Assembly (NCBI GenBank): GCA_037039925.1
Contig: JAXRKP010000379.1
Location: 1-64,000 of the forward strand
From: Doris montereyensis
Lineage: Eukaryota > Mollusca > Gastropoda > Nudibranchia > Dorididae
Length of the DNA stretch: 64,000 bases
Direction: 5' to 3'
Part shown: one piece after another, positions 1 through 12,840 of the stretch
Numbering within the stretch: the first letter of the stretch is position 1
How the letters are laid out: each line of letters starts with the position of its first letter
The notes under the pieces: model-generated
Told to the model about the DNA's origin: nothing
The model's input: only the letters and a program-made list of their open reading frames with translations
Database searches by the model: none
Translations under genes and position numbers: made by a program

Positions 1-75
1 GTTCGGTCCTACTCCTGACCTTTTTCCTCTTTCGTTTATCTTTCATCTTTCATCTGAATCTGAATAATACGTTGT
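1..75 (-). repeat. Dispersed repeat family A, edge copy
   Basis: This is the inverted tail of a repeat that recurs at least ten times in the window (2655-2760, 4655-4780, 16190-16275, 26755-26845, 27385-27510, 28800-28930, 51780-51850, 52490-52620, 53945-54090, 54280-54420, 61850-61900, 63215-63410). Read forward, the family runs TTTCATTGAAATTTACCC, then GTGATCTCAGGGTGA, then AGAGGAAACAG, AGATGAAAGATA and GTAGGACCTACCAGCAG. No coding capacity or internal Pol III box is obvious. It could be a SINE tail or a short non-autonomous element. Confidence 0.6.
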
Positions 76-384
76 TGAAACCACTATTGGCGTAATTACA
101 AGGGGAGTTTATAGACATGACAGTCTTTTTCATAAAATTTCAATCGATGTTGAGTTGATGGTATGATCATTGAGATGATTCCAGTCATTTTGTAGCTATT
201 TGTATGTGATGGTGGTATTGTGTAGCAATTTTGTGTTGTTTGTTATGTAGAGCTCAATTATGTTATTCGTTATATGTGGTTTTCAAATTTTCATGGTTTG
301 ATAATGCGCTTTGGAGGTTTTGGGATTAAGAATTTCACTGGAGGAATTGATAGATCATTGCTTTAACAATTTTGAACATGAAGG

Positions 385-2780
385 CTAGTCTGAGCTGTTT
401 TTCTTCAATCTTGAGGTCAGGAGGTTTTGACTCTTGGAGCATTTGTGTAATGCAGAGCCTGTTCTAGAGCTGGAACTCCAGTGATTGACTGTGACCCCAT
501 ATCTAACAGATCTCAACGATCCCTGTTGCTGGATTCCCTCTAGTCTTTTGATGTCGTCTTCAAGGCATGGATCCCACACTGTGGCCACATATTCAACGTA
601 GATCTCACAAGCGACATATATGCATTTTGCCTGCAGTCTATGGGATAATGTCTCAGATTTCTTCGAAGAAAGCAATGGTGACTTTTGCGTGAACTTTGTT
701 ATGTGGTTTCACCATTTCAGATCCTCAGATATTATTATCCCAAGATAGGGACTTCTTCTTCTAATATTGTGTTTTTTAGCTGGTATTTTTGACTAATTTC
801 TTCTTTTGCTCAAAATGTGGCATTTTTTGGCATTGCAGCGTATATCCCAGTCGCTGTCCCATTTTTCTAGAGAGTTTAGATCTTCTTGTAAGATGACATG
901 ATCTTGACTTGACTGGATACTACAATAGATTAGACAGTTATCCGCAAATAATCGCACCTGGGATATAACTATTTCAGGTAGATCATTTACATGACACGAG
1001 AAGAGAAGGGAGTGTTTCCGGGACACCTGATGTTACAGGGGCCTCTTCTGATGATGTTGCTTCCAGTACTATTCTCATTTTTCTCTTTGTTAGGAAATTT
1101 GTCAGCCATGTTTGTATGGGTCCTTGGATGCCATATTTGTGCAATTTGTACAGGAGTTTATTGTGGGGGGGGGGGGGGGAGGGGGGGCTGTATCAAAAGC
1201 CTTGGAAAAGTCAAGTATTCCCACGTCAACTTGAGTATCCGTATTCTGTGCTTGGAGTAAATCATCTATTGTGATGAGTACTTGTGTCATACAGGAGTAT
1301 CCAGATTAAATCCGTGATTAAGGCTTGTTACGATGTTACTACTCTCAATGTGTTCTATGATGTTTTTGTATGCTCAAATATTTTTGATATGATAGACATG
1401 AGAGAAATGGGTCTCTAGTTTTCTGCGTAATGTTTGTTTCCCTTTTGAAAATACAGGATATGTTTGGTTTTGGGAACCACGAAGCCTCTGTACTAAGTAG
1501 CCCAGTGTCTATGCAGCTTTGAAATATAAGGGCAAGTGTATATGTTTGGTTTAACCAAGCCTCTGGGAGTAGCCCAGTGTCTATGAAGCTTTGAAATGTA
1601 AGGGCAAGTGTGGGAGCAATTTCGTTGGGAGCAATTTTTGGCACATTCTTTAAGGACCTGGTTTGGGATGTTGTCACTGTCAGGGCCTGTGGCTTTTGCT
1701 GTGTCGATATCTGTCAATAGTTTTGCTACTCCCCATTTACTGATTTTGATGTTTGAAATGGTCGTGTCACTTTCAATGTTGAGTGGTGGCATTGTTTCTC
1801 TTGATTATCCGATCTGAATACTGATTTGAACTGGTCAAGACGTATTCAGGCTTTGGCTCAGCTCTTGCTGTGGAGAGTGCCATCGTTGTCCATAAGTAGG
1901 AGACTCCAATATCATCACACTTTTTACCTTTAACATATCTCCAAAACAGTTTTGTATTTCTTTTTCCAAGTCCCTTGAGGATGATGTTATTTTTTAATTG
2001 ATATTCTGTTTTCTCATCTCCTGTTTGTGTTTTGTGTAGGGTGTCATTGAAAGTTTTGGTAGGCCGTCCAGTTTTTGCTGATCTTTGCTTGCCTGTATAA
2101 TTTGGCTTTACGCTGTAAGAGTCGTTGTATTTGGTTGTTTAGTCAGGGAAGGGAGGTTACATTCAAGCTTTGGTGATTTGGGTATGGAAGTAGTTCAGAA
2201 TTCTTCAGTCGAAGCGTTTTCTGTATATTTCTTCATTATTATCGTTGGCATCTGGTAATATCATGTTTCAATGAGGTCCAATCAGCCTTTCTATATTGAA
2301 AGCATATATTGGGCATTTGTTTTAAGTAGTCTTGATGTTAGTGAGAACAGCATCATGATCCGATATGCCTGGAACTGATAATGATGAGTCGACTAGGAAG
2401 CATTTGAAACAAAGACAAGATCAAGTAACTTATCATTCGTGTTTGGTTCATGTGGATCTGTGTCAGCCCGGTTTCGATACTCATTTCGATTAATGATTGT
2501 TGGATTTGACTATCTTGACAATCTGAAGATAGCACGCAATTATCCCAATCTATGTCTGGACAAATAAAAATAGTAATCTAGTATTATTTGCTTATGGGAT
2601 AGACTGTTGGTGTTAATCTTGTTTAAGGATTTGTTTAATTCATAGATGTCACTGGCATTTTGATGTGGCATGTAGAAGGATCAATTAGTATTCATCTTGC
2701 TGTTTCTTCTTCATTTACCTTGAGATCACTACATATGGTGAACTGGATGATATTATATTCAGTCAACATGAATCCCAGAC
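385..2780 (-). mobile_element. Decayed non-LTR retrotransposon (APE endonuclease + reverse transcriptase)
   Basis: On the minus strand the order is endonuclease, linker, then RT, as in Jockey/CR1-type LINEs. The endonuclease end (about 2350-2700) shows DIYELNKSLNK, PDIDWDN, LLDLVF-like and GISDHDA-like blocks spread over frames. RT blocks follow: KATGPDSDNIPNQVLKE (near 1700), VDVGILDFSKAFD (near 1200), NDLPEIVISQVRLFADN (near 950) and EYVATVWDPCLEDDIKRLE (near 570). The RT catalytic FADD box reads FADN, and stops and frameshifts separate every block, so the copy is dead. It lies upstream of the visible GLCE exons, presumably in an intron or 5' flank. The family assignment is from motif memory; the exact clade is uncertain. 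Confidence 0.85.
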
Positions 2781-2949
2781 ACAGCAGGTACCATGATCTA
2801 GAATTTGTTTTTGTTGTTGTTGGGTTTTTTTTTTACAGTTTTGTTAACAACTTGTAGCATTTCTCTTTGACATGTTTATGGCAGTTATTAATTACCAGTT
2901 GTAAAATGGGTTTTTTTTCATGGAATTTTTCTATCCAATTACCTCCCAG

Positions 2950-5942
2950 GAGTTCCCATCACCACCCAGTGGAACAAGGAAGGTTACCACTACCCCATCC
3001 AGGTGGCACAGTACGCTCTCAGCCACCACGGCAAGCACATCCTTCAAGGTCAACCTGACCAGCTCCTGTTGGAAGACGGTCAGGAGGACAATGTCGGAGA
3101 TTGGATCGTGCCCGACCAGAAGTCGTCAGTCAAATTGCAGGAACAAAGTCCTGGTGGCAATCGTGTGTTGGAGTTCCGGACCTCGGGTGAATAATTATGA
3201 ATAGCATTGTATTGCACTTTCCATATTCAAAGACAAATAGTGAGGCAAGGGGCATGTCCAAAGCAAAGGAAATGACATTAAATAATATTAAAGCCCCATA
3301 GAAACAAAAATGAGACAAATACGAGGAAAAAACACCAAAAAAATCTACCCACCATGGGGATCGAACTGCGACCTCTGTGTTGGCACCCATCACCTCACCA
3401 TTGAAAGAAAGTATGCTACCATCCAAGCTAACTACACTCCTTAAAAGGAGTTTTATTAACAATATCTTTCGCACGAAGTTAACTCGGTTGGTAGCACGTT
3501 TTCTTTACATGGCGTGACGGGTGGCGATGCAGAGATCGCGGGTTCGATCTCCATGATGACTAAGATTTTTTTCCATCTATTCCTTGTATTTGTCTCATCT
3601 TTGTTCCTATGGGGCTTTAATATTATTCAATGTCATTTCCTTCGTTTTTTCTGTTCAGAATCCAAAAGTACATAAAGATAAACATGGATTAATAGTGCAT
3701 ACATACACCTGCACAAGTGCAGACTCACCAACTGTACATCACTTATTTCCCAGTAGGACATGTCATTCAAAGTCCTTCTCAGCTCTCCTGGGGAGTAAAT
3801 AGTACAGCAGTATGACACTTCAAACACTCTGAGAAGTTATTTCTCTACCTATGGCCGTACACTCATTCACACCATAGTCAAATGAGGAAAGCAGGTTAAG
3901 TACTTTTCCTGAGAGTACAACATCACAAAAGAATACCCAGGGCTAACCAGGGTTTCAAATAGTGTCATCCTGATTACAAACTCATAACTCTACCAATATC
4001 ACGACAATGCCTCTAATAATAGAAATGATTGCTTTAAGTGTGATCAGGAAATGAAACCACTTGCTTTCATCAAGAGGGAATTTTCAGGATCATAATAATT
4101 AATCATCCTCAACATTCTACATTAACTAATTTTCTACCATTTTGTTTGTTTGTTTGTTTGTATATATCTATCATAAGAAGGAATTTGAGGCTGGACTTGA
4201 ATAGGCAATGAAAGCGCCCATAGATCTTTGTTTTGCTGTCGGTTTATCTAAGAAGATGACTTAGATAAGACTTGTGTCAGATACACAAAGAAAAAGTTGT
4301 GGTCATAAATTTCAATCAGAAATGCATTTTATTTATCTAAATATTAACAGAAACATCTCTAATTGAAATATGTATTATAATTATATATATTAATTCATTT
4401 ATCTATAATAACAATTTTTTAACACCTAATGGCACATAACAGAGGGTTACAATATGACAGTATAAAGTGATTGACTGCCACCCACGTCAAGCCATTTCTG
4501 AAACCTGTTATGTATCTTTTTTATTTGTCTCTTTATCTAATTAGCCATCTCTATCGATCGATCTATCTATCTATTTATCTATCAATTTGCATATCTATCC
4601 ATCTATCTCTTTATTTATGGATCCATCTATCTATCAATCCTAGTCAGTTGGCTGGCATTACTGGCAGGTCCTACTTCTTTCCTTTCCAGTTTTCATTTAT
4701 CTTTCATCTTGCTGTTTCCCCATTGATTCACTCTGAGGCATAGAGTGGACAGGTGAATTCCAAAGAAACAAATCTATCAATCGATTGGTCTATCTTTCTG
4801 TCTGTCTGTCCATCTGGTTATCTAAGTCTATGTCTGTTAATTTCTTGTCTCTGCAAAGTAGTACAAAACAATATTGTTTTTTAAATCAATCTCTTTTCTC
4901 TCTCTCTCTCCCCAGATTCGCTTGTCACCAAAGGTATAGCAATGAAAGCAGAAGAAAAGGTCAACAAATGTTTTTTCTCGACATGAAGTTTGTCACCAAT
5001 GGTAGTTTGACTGTTGTCATAGCAACTAACAAGGGTGAGGTGATGAAAATCCACTACGCGTTCACTAGTAAACACATTGCCTTTGATGGCAAATCAAACA
5101 TTTTTTACGGATTAGGTGATCAGCATACAGACTGATTCACTTAGCACGCGACTTGAAAATTGATTTGTTGAAGGGATTGTTGATAAAATTGAAGATGGAT
5201 AAAATAAAAAGTTCATTTACATTGACGAAAATCTTAGAGTTTCGCCTTCACGGTCATGGTTGGTTGGACAATTTGACTCTTTCACCGGTCCATTCATGGA
5301 CCAGTTTTACGATGCAGCCAACTGGCTGGTGAAGCATCAGGACAACCGGGGTGGTTGGCCAGTCATGGTCTCGCGAACACTGATCGGCTTCCCAGAACTT
5401 CCACCCGGCTGGTACTCAGCCATGGGTCAAGGTCAGGCCATGTCCGTTCTGGTACGCGCCTATTTAGACTCAAAGTCTAAAGCTTATTTAGAAGCCGCTA
5501 TTAATGCCTTGCAGCTCTTTCAGATAGACAGTGTCAACGGAGGAGTACGGAGCTAGATTTTTGGGAAATATGATTGGTATGAAGAGTATCCGACAACGCC
5601 AAGTTCATTCGTTCTCAACGGTTTCATCTATTCACTTTGGGGCTGTACGATTTGAAAGAAACTGCTACTGGAGAGGAACATGTGTTAGCTGAGAGCATTT
5701 ATAACTCAGGAATGACATCGTTGAAAACCATGATACCGATGTATGATTCGGGAGTTGGAACATTGTACGACTTACGGCACATAACTGTGGGATCTCAGCC
5801 AAACCGCGCCAGATGGGACTATCACACGACACATATCAATCAGATACTACAGCTTATGATCATTGACGACGACGAGATTTTCAAGACGACTGTTCAGCGA
5901 TGGCTCGGCTACCTCAAAGGGAAAAAGTCCAGACATAATTGA
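2950..5942 (+). CDS. GLCE: D-glucuronyl C5-epimerase, 3' two exons (partial, frame-broken)
   Basis: GLCE converts D-glucuronate to L-iduronate in growing heparan sulfate/heparin chains. It is a type II Golgi membrane enzyme. Exon 2950-3186 encodes [16 protein letters not shown] and later GDWIVPDQ. It starts after CTCCCAG and ends at a GTGAAT donor. Exon 4916-5942 follows a CT-rich tract and CCCCAG, joins in phase to give DSLVTKG, and continues through [71 protein letters not shown] and TIYDLRH-like and [11 protein letters not shown] blocks to the stop at 5940-5942. The C-terminus SRHN matches the usual AKHN-type end. The last exon changes frame about five times (T6 run 4971-4976; near 5120; near 5285; 5549-5575 with an in-frame TAG at 5554; G4 run 5639-5642). 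The N-terminal half, with the TM anchor, lies outside the window. It is either a pseudogene or, as I prefer, assembly indels. An AATAAA begins within the stop region. Confidence 0.92.
3190..3475 (-). repeat. tRNA-derived SINE family D, inverted copy
   Basis: This copy is the reverse complement of the SINE at 3470-3660. Landmarks are GATCGAACTGCGACCTC (a B-box complement of GGTTCGATC type), AAAGCCCCATAGAAACAAA and AGGCAAGGGGCATGTCC. It sits in the last GLCE intron. Confidence 0.75.
3470..3660 (+). repeat. tRNA-derived SINE family D
   Basis: The head is tRNA-like: TAACTCGGTTGGTAGCACG fits an A box and GCGGGTTCGATCTCC fits a B box. The tail contains TTTGTCTCATCTTTGTTCC and TATGGGGCTTTAATATTA. 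A third copy lies at 15990-16185 (+) and a diverged inverted one at 7145-7300. It faces the 3190-3475 copy head to head in the GLCE intron. Confidence 0.75.
3661..4540. other. GLCE intron, no gene seen
   Basis: About 880 bases of intron. It includes a short (TTTG)n run near 4142 and AT-rich sequence. A stretch at 3690-4010 has low-frequency, SINE-like wording (reverse-oriented phrases such as GGGTTTCAAA) but no clear family match. Confidence 0.5.
4541..4900. repeat. (CTAT)n/(CTGT)n tracts flanking an inverted family A copy
   Basis: CTAT/ATCT-rich microsatellite sequence at 4545-4640 is followed by an inverted family A copy (4655-4780: GGTCCTACTTCTTTCC, then ATCTTTCATCTTGCTG), then CTGT repeats at 4795-4815 and a CT tract that doubles as the polypyrimidine tract of the GLCE acceptor at 4915. 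Confidence 0.65.
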
Positions 5943-6715
5943 ATAAATTGAAATAAGATTTGTGTTGAGACTTTTCCAGTTTTATCTCTCAGGATATCAA
6001 ATTCCGTGGATCGAAATTCATTTTTCACGTCATCAAGTCAACCAAGAAGTTTGTTATTTCATTGATAAATGATGTCGTTGTTTATTATAAAGAAGTCCAT
6101 ATTTGAGAAGCAATGTAATATAATATTGAATTTTATCTTTGTTGTCTGTATTGTTTTATCATGGCTAGTGGAAAAGTGTGATATCTACTGTAGCGGGTAA
6201 CATTTGCTTACACTTGAAGACGAGCTTTTGACCTCTGGTGGCTTCTCAAAGTTTTTTTTTTATCATAATAAATTGTTCTGTATATGTATCTGTGCCATAC
6301 GCTGCAGCAACCAGGGTGACATAGATGAAATGGTCCATTTATAAACTAGGCAAACATTTCAGACGACCTCGAAATTCATCGACTTAAGTTAAGTTGATGC
6401 AGAAGTTGTCGAGATGGTTCCAGTTGATTACAGTTTGCTTGGGTAATGCATGAATGAAAAGAGCAGAAAATTTTGAAGTTAAGCCTATTATTTACTTTAG
6501 AGGGATTATTTTGTGCAAATATTTGATTTACAAACATTTCTTTTTTTTTTTTTTCATTTTACGACATACAAATTTGTCAAAATTGTAAATTTTCTTTTCT
6601 CTCAGATATACTTTTTTAATATGACCCCTTTGTGTCACTACTTTGTACAAGACAACGAACATTTCTCAAAAATGTTGTAGTTGTGTATGTCCACAGTATT
6701 GTTCAGAAATTTTAT
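5943..6715. other. GLCE 3' flank, no further gene seen
   Basis: AT-rich sequence downstream of GLCE with homopolymer T runs (6541-6555) and several AATAAA-like words (5941, 6269). It probably holds the 3' UTR and then intergenic DNA. Confidence 0.5.
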
Positions 6716-6872
6716 TGCAATTCATGAGACAAGGACCTAAAGATTGGTCGAAAAATAATAAATTTGATTGCAATTCTTGAGACGAGGACCTAAAGATTGG
6801 TCGAAAACAACAAATTTGATTGCAATTCATGAGGCGAGGACCTAAAGATTAGTCGAAAATAATAAATTTGAT
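6716..6872 (+). repeat. Three tandem copies of a ~52-bp unit
   Basis: Three consecutive units each contain GAGGACCTAAAGATT, then GGTCGAAAA and AATTTGATTGCAATTC, with a few substitutions. They are non-coding. Confidence 0.85.
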
Positions 6873-6989
6873 TGATCTGCATGATAGCATAAAGAAGATT
6901 TTTGCTCTGTGCTTTCAAAGAAAAGTCAGATGGTGAAAAGAAAGAAAAAGAGAGCAAGTTGATGTTCAGTACAATTTACCTACTATATA

Positions 6990-7300
6990 GGCTCCTAAGG
7001 TCTTGGGTTCGAATCCTGAGACTTTTGTCTTAACACATGTTTTGCCAGTCACCTTGGGGAACTCGGTGGTCCAGAGGCTATAGAAACCGGGATAATCTCC
7101 GGCTCTATGGGTCATAATGGCCTTGAAGTTGAAGGAACTTTACTTTACCTGTAGGAACAAAGACAAGAAAAAGACAAAGGAAAAGACAGAAGAAAATCTT
7201 TGGGCAGTAATATAATTGAACCCACGACCTCTGCCATGTAAAGAGAGCGCACTACCAACCAAGCGTAGTGGCAAGGTACTTCACCCTGCCTTCATCTCTT
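6990..7300 (-). repeat. Composite of tRNA-derived SINE pieces (families B/C and D)
   Basis: 7000-7030 contains GTCTTGGGTTCGAATCCTG, a near-perfect Pol III B box. 7060-7145 is an inverted family C tail (AGAAACCGGGATAATCTC, GGCTCTATGGGTCATAATGG, CTTGAAGTTGAAGGAAC). 7145-7300 is an inverted family D relic (AACCCACGACCTCTGCC, GCGCACTACCAACCAAG). These look like nested or adjacent insertions. Confidence 0.6.
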
Positions 7301-8409
7301 AACTCAAGTATGACTGAGTACTCAGCTACAGGCAGAGGAAACTCTTGTGAAAGTGTTAGTATAAAAGGCCCAATCTCTATAGGGATTTGAGAAAACTTAT
7401 TTCAAATCATTACAGTTGCAGAGTAGTGGAACTGGTCATACCGATGTGCCTCACGATTTTTTTATGTTTTCAATCAAGCGTCATATTTTTTATTTGTAAC
7501 ATATTTACTTATAATGATAATGAGGGGTCGCTTATTGTTTATGATAGAGGACATTTTCAGCTTTACAATGATGAAAATATTTCTTTTATTATTTTTGAAG
7601 TAAACTTGTGGTCTCTCGCTGAAAATGTAACGTATTGTTTTCTTACAGAAGAGTAACAAATAACAAGTAAACGCATCTAAAAATAGAAATGGAAAATAGC
7701 AAAGAAGGATTGCTATCACAAAACTAAGAGAAACCAGAAAAGAAAATGTTTAATTATTCACAATGTCAGTATTTCCAGTGTCCTGCCGCTTCTAGATGCA
7801 TAAAACTATTATAAACATTATGTCCGACGCGACTTCAGCGAGCATATTATGTGTCCGATGCGAACTGCATTGAGTTCATGAAATAGCTTACTGCACTGTG
7901 GGATGAAAGGCGGAAAGCATGTGAGCCTGTGCTCATACTCATATGCTATACATCTGTATTTAATTTTATCTTTTAAATCTATTTTTTTACCTGATATTAA
8001 TCTTGTTTGTTTTACCTGATGTTCATCAGAGTAACCTGAAATTGCAATGAGTTTGTTTGGGGGTTGTTGGGTTTGTTTGTTTTGTTTTGTTTTGTTTTGT
8101 TTTTTTTGGGGGAGGAGGGGGGGGGGTTAACCTGATATAAGTCAAATGTTACGTGTGTGCTGTTTCGCATCACCTATGAGGTGTTGTCAGATGTTTATGT
8201 TAGTCAATGGCTTTGAGTGCCTTGTTATTACAATATGCAAAGACATATAGATATTTGTATGTTAGTAAGCAATGAAGTTAGTTTCTAACTGTGTGATAGG
8301 GACTGTATGGGCACATGATCTGAATCAATTCTTTTACTAGAGAAATCTTTTGGCTGACTTATGTCAATAGTGCACATTTTTTCTCATATGCATGTCTGTC
8401 CATTGACAA

Positions 8410-8865
<456 letters not shown>

Positions 8866-8879
8866 CAGTCTCCCTATAT

Positions 8880-9570
8880 TGAAGCAGATAAAGTTGTCAA
8901 CAGTTTACAAAACGCAACCTGAGAATCAAAGGAAACAACAACAAACTCTACCGCATTACCATTACCTGTACTCTAAAATGCTTTGTCTGGGGATTTGATT
9001 GTTTGTCGCACAAACCAGTCTTTAAAATTCTAAATATAGATTTGTTTTTGCCAAGTTTGTGAACTATTTCTTTTTGCAATAAAAGAAGTTATATGAGTTT
9101 CCATTTCGTGTTGTCTTTTCCACCATTTGAAAGATATGTTTTCTAGATGGTACATATTATGACGTAGATGATGGTATTATAATGAAAACGAATGAGGTTC
9201 AACCTAAATTTGCCATGTGATACACGTGTGTTGTATTAATACTTCCAATATGTCATTGCCTTTCTTTCTTGCCTTCTTTATGTCATACAAATCAACAGTC
9301 TTTCTATATTTGCATAATATGAAACTTTTGAATGATGTTATCGATTATTCATTATTTATCATGTACTCATTATTAAATGACCATGTTCAGATTCGAAATA
9401 TTTTTTCTATATATTATTATTATTATTATTATCCATTTTTCCATTCAAACTTTCTTTCTGTATGTGCTTCTTGACTAAATCATTTACATTTAAGAATTAT
9501 CGTTTTATTTCATGTTAGCTGTCACAGCTGCATCAACTGTTTTGTAATGTATTTTACTTATATATTCTGA
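8880..9570. other. Intergenic, no feature seen
   Basis: AT-rich sequence with a short (TAT)n run at 9412-9432. No coding homology, SINE box or TIR was recognised. Confidence 0.5.
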
Positions 9571-9571
9571 C

Positions 9572-11635
9572 AACAGTGTTTATTGACTTGTTTCAGTGTT
9601 TATTGATTGATTCAAAATTGACTTTGTTCCATGATTCAACAATTGACTTGTTCCAATAGTGTTTATTGACTTGTTTCAACAATTGACTTGTTTCAACAGT
9701 GTTTATTGACTTGATTCAACAATTGTCTTGTTCAACAGTGTTTATTGACTTGATTCAACAATTGTCTTGTTTCAACAGTGTTTATTGACTTGATTCAACA
9801 ATTGACTTGTTCCAATAGTGTTTATTGACTTTTTCAACAATTGACTTGTTCCAATAGTGTTTAACTTGATTCAACAATTTCTTGTTTCAACAGTGTTTAT
9901 TGACTTGTTTCAGTATTTATTGACTTGTTTCAACAGTGTTTAAATCAGTGTTTATTGACTTGTTTCAGTGTTTGTTGACTTGATTCAACAATTGTCTCAA
10001 CAGTGTTTATTGACAGTGTTTATTGACTTGAATTGTCTTGTTTCAACAGTGTTTGTTGACTTGTTTCAACAGTGTTTATTGACTTGTTTCAATAGTGTTT
10101 ATTGACTTGTTTCAACAGTGTTTGTTGACTTGTTTCAATAGTGTTTGTTGACTTGTGTTAAAGTGTTTATTGACTTGTTTCAACGGTGTTTTTGACTTGT
10201 TTTTCAACAGTGTTTGTTGACTTGTGTTAAAGTGTTTATTGACTTGTTTCAACAGTGTTTATTGACTTGTTTCAATAGTGTTTGTTGACTTGTGTTAAAA
10301 GTGTTTATTGACTTGTTTCAACAGTGTTTATTGACTTGTTTCAAATAGTGTTTGTTGACTTGTGTTTAAAGTGTGTTTATTGACTTGTTTCAACAGTGTT
10401 TATTGACTTGTTTCAACAGTGTTTATTGACTTGTTTTCAACAGTGTTTATTGACTTGTTTAACAGTGTTTATTGACTTGTTTCAACGAGTGTTTATTGAC
10501 TTGTGTTAAAGTGTTTATTGACTTGTTTCAACAGTGTTTATTGACTTGTGTTAACAGTGTTTATTGACTTGTTTCAGTGTTTATTGAGTGTTTTTGACCA
10601 ACAGTGTTTATTGACTTGCTTCAACAGTGTTTGTGGATTTCAACGGTGTTTACTGACTTGTTTCATCAGTAGTGTTTATTGACTAACTTGTTTCAATAGT
10701 GTTTACTGGATACTTAACAGTTTAACAGTGTTTACTGACTTGTTTCAATAGTGTTTACTGACTTGATTTCTAATCAATAGTTTTTACTTGTGTTAACAGT
10801 GTTTACTGACTTGTTTCAATAGTGTTTACTGACTTGTTTCATCAGTGTTTACTAACTTATTTCAATAGTGTTTACTAACTTAGTGTTTCAATAGTGTTTA
10901 TTTACTTGTTTCAATAGTGTTTACTGACTTGTTTCATCAGTGTTTACTAACTTATTTCAATAGTGTTTATTTTGTTTCAATAGTGTTTAACTTATTTATT
11001 GGTACTAACTTATTTCAATAGTGTTTTAACTTATTTCAATTTGTTTCTGACTGTTTCAATTGTGTTTATTGACTTATTTCAATAGTGTTTATTAACTTGT
11101 TTCAATAGTGTTTTTGACTTGTTTCAATAGTGTTTACTGACTTGTTTCAATAGTGTTTATTGACTTGTTTCAATAGTGTTTACTGACTTGTTTCATCAGT
11201 GTTTACTAACTTATTTCAATAGTGTTTACTAACTTATTTCAATAGTGTTACTTCGATTTCAATAGTGTGTACTAACTGATTTCAATAGTGTTACTAACTG
11301 ATTTCAATAGTGTGTACTAACTTATTTCAATAGTGTGTACTAACCTTTTCACTAACTTATTTCAATAGTGTGTGTACTAACTTACTAACTTATTTCAATA
11401 GTGTGTACTAACTGATTTCAATAGTGTGACTAACTGATTTCAATATTGTACTAACTTATTTCAATAGTGTGTACTAACTTATTTCAATAGTGTTACTAAC
11501 TTATTTCGATAGTGTTTCTGACTTGTTTCAATTTGTTTATTGACTTGTTTCAATAAGAGTTACTTGTTTCAACATTGTTTACGGACTTGTGTTAACGGAC
11601 TTGTGCATTTACTGACTTAGACTAGTTTTATCAGT
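9572..11635 (+). repeat. ~22-bp minisatellite, ~2 kb, with directional variant drift
   Basis: Imperfect tandem units are built on GTGTTTATTGACTTG plus TTTCAACA, about 90 copies. The variant shifts along the array: ATTGACTTG with CAACAG dominates the left 1 kb, ACTGACTTG with CAATAG the middle, and TACTAACTTATTTCAATAG the right. Many units are truncated or 1-3 bases off, which suggests old age, unequal exchange or base-calling trouble. Confidence 0.95.
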
Positions 11636-12470
11636 ATGTAAACATTTGTGTTATTCCATCATAGATGTTTACAGCATCCTGGTATGTCTTTACTACACGT
11701 GTGTGAAAGGAATGAATGAAGATGTCAATGTTTTGATTAGCCCATGTACCTTTGAAATACCATGCCAAAAATGTCATGAATCAAAGAAACAATAAACCCA
11801 CCCCTTTCCCATCCCTTTATCAAATATTTTGGGGATTTGCAGTTTTTTTTATTCAAGCTTTTTTTTGAAGCAATCTCATTTATAATTTTCTTTTAATCTA
11901 TATATCCATCTATATTTCTATGTCTGTGTCTATCAAACTACCTATCCATCCATCGATACATCTATCTATCTTTTTTCTTTCTATCAATCAATCTATCTAT
12001 CCATTCATCTATATATCCATCATTCTATCTATACATCTATATATCTATCTATATATTATTAATATTGATAGAGGTATTACTAATTAAAGATACTTTGTGA
12101 TTTGTGTTCACAGGTCTCTTTGAAACAAAACAATAATGGCCCAAGATGCACCAATACACACCCAGACACATTTCAAATTCAAAAGAGCTCTGAATAACTC
12201 TTCTTGTTTTTCTATGATTTTTTACAGGATTGTTTATCTCTTACAAACATTGTTTTTTTTATCGATGAAATAACAATCTGTAAAATAATCTGCCAAAGGA
12301 ATAGGGTGGAAGGTCAACATTAGCAGCTCTAAATATTTTTTTAACTGCTGAAGGAAGCATTAAAGTCGTTATAAACTTGTAATAAACTCAAATAACATTC
12401 AGTGGCATTTTATCCTGCCTTTGAATTGAGACCAGGGTAATCAAAGTAGAGTCTAGTCATCAAGCGCACA
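11636..12470. other. Intergenic with ATCT-rich microsatellite
   Basis: 11890-12055 is a degenerate (ATCT)n/(ATCC)n tract. The rest is AT-rich with no coding homology seen. Confidence 0.55.
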
Positions 12471-12524
12471 TTTTGACAATGTACTGTTGGCTACTATTTT
12501 TTTAGCTCAAATTTTCATCAAATC

Positions 12525-12840
12525 AAGGGGACGAGTGATCCAGAGGCAAGATGTCTGTCTCTCAACCAGATGGTCATGAGTTCAAGCCCAGGGGGTGGTT
12601 GATAAGTTTACTCCAGCTTTTGGATAAGACCCATCCCCATGGTCCAGGTAGGTGGATTGACACATAGTAAAGTTGTATTGAGACGGACAATAAAATTGAG
12701 GTTCCGTGGACAGATCACAACACTCTGTACACGTTATAGATCCCTTGGCTGTTTAAAAAGCAGTATGGTCACAATCGAGAATTCTATCAAAAACCTCAAG
12801 ATTATCTTAGTTGTGGATGTGGGTAATCAGGGGTAAAGTT
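12525..12840 (+). repeat. tRNA-derived SINE family B
   Basis: About 310 bp. The head has GTGATCCAGAGGCAAGATG and TCTCAACCAGATGG (A-box region) and GGTCATGAGTTCAAGCCC (B box). The body has CCAGGTAGGTGGATTGACAC, GAGACGGACAATAAAA and TGGACAGATCACAACACTC. The 3' end is CTTAGTTGTGGATGTGGG. Other copies: 14225-14470 (+), 15320-15790 (+), 26865-27190 (-), 31470-31640 (-, decayed), 55430-55660 (+), 63405-63660 (-). Confidence 0.85.

Noticed and set aside
3470..3560. Candidate tRNA gene
   Set aside because: It has A- and B-box words but no acceptor stem pairing that I can form, and it continues into a dispersed SINE body with other copies.
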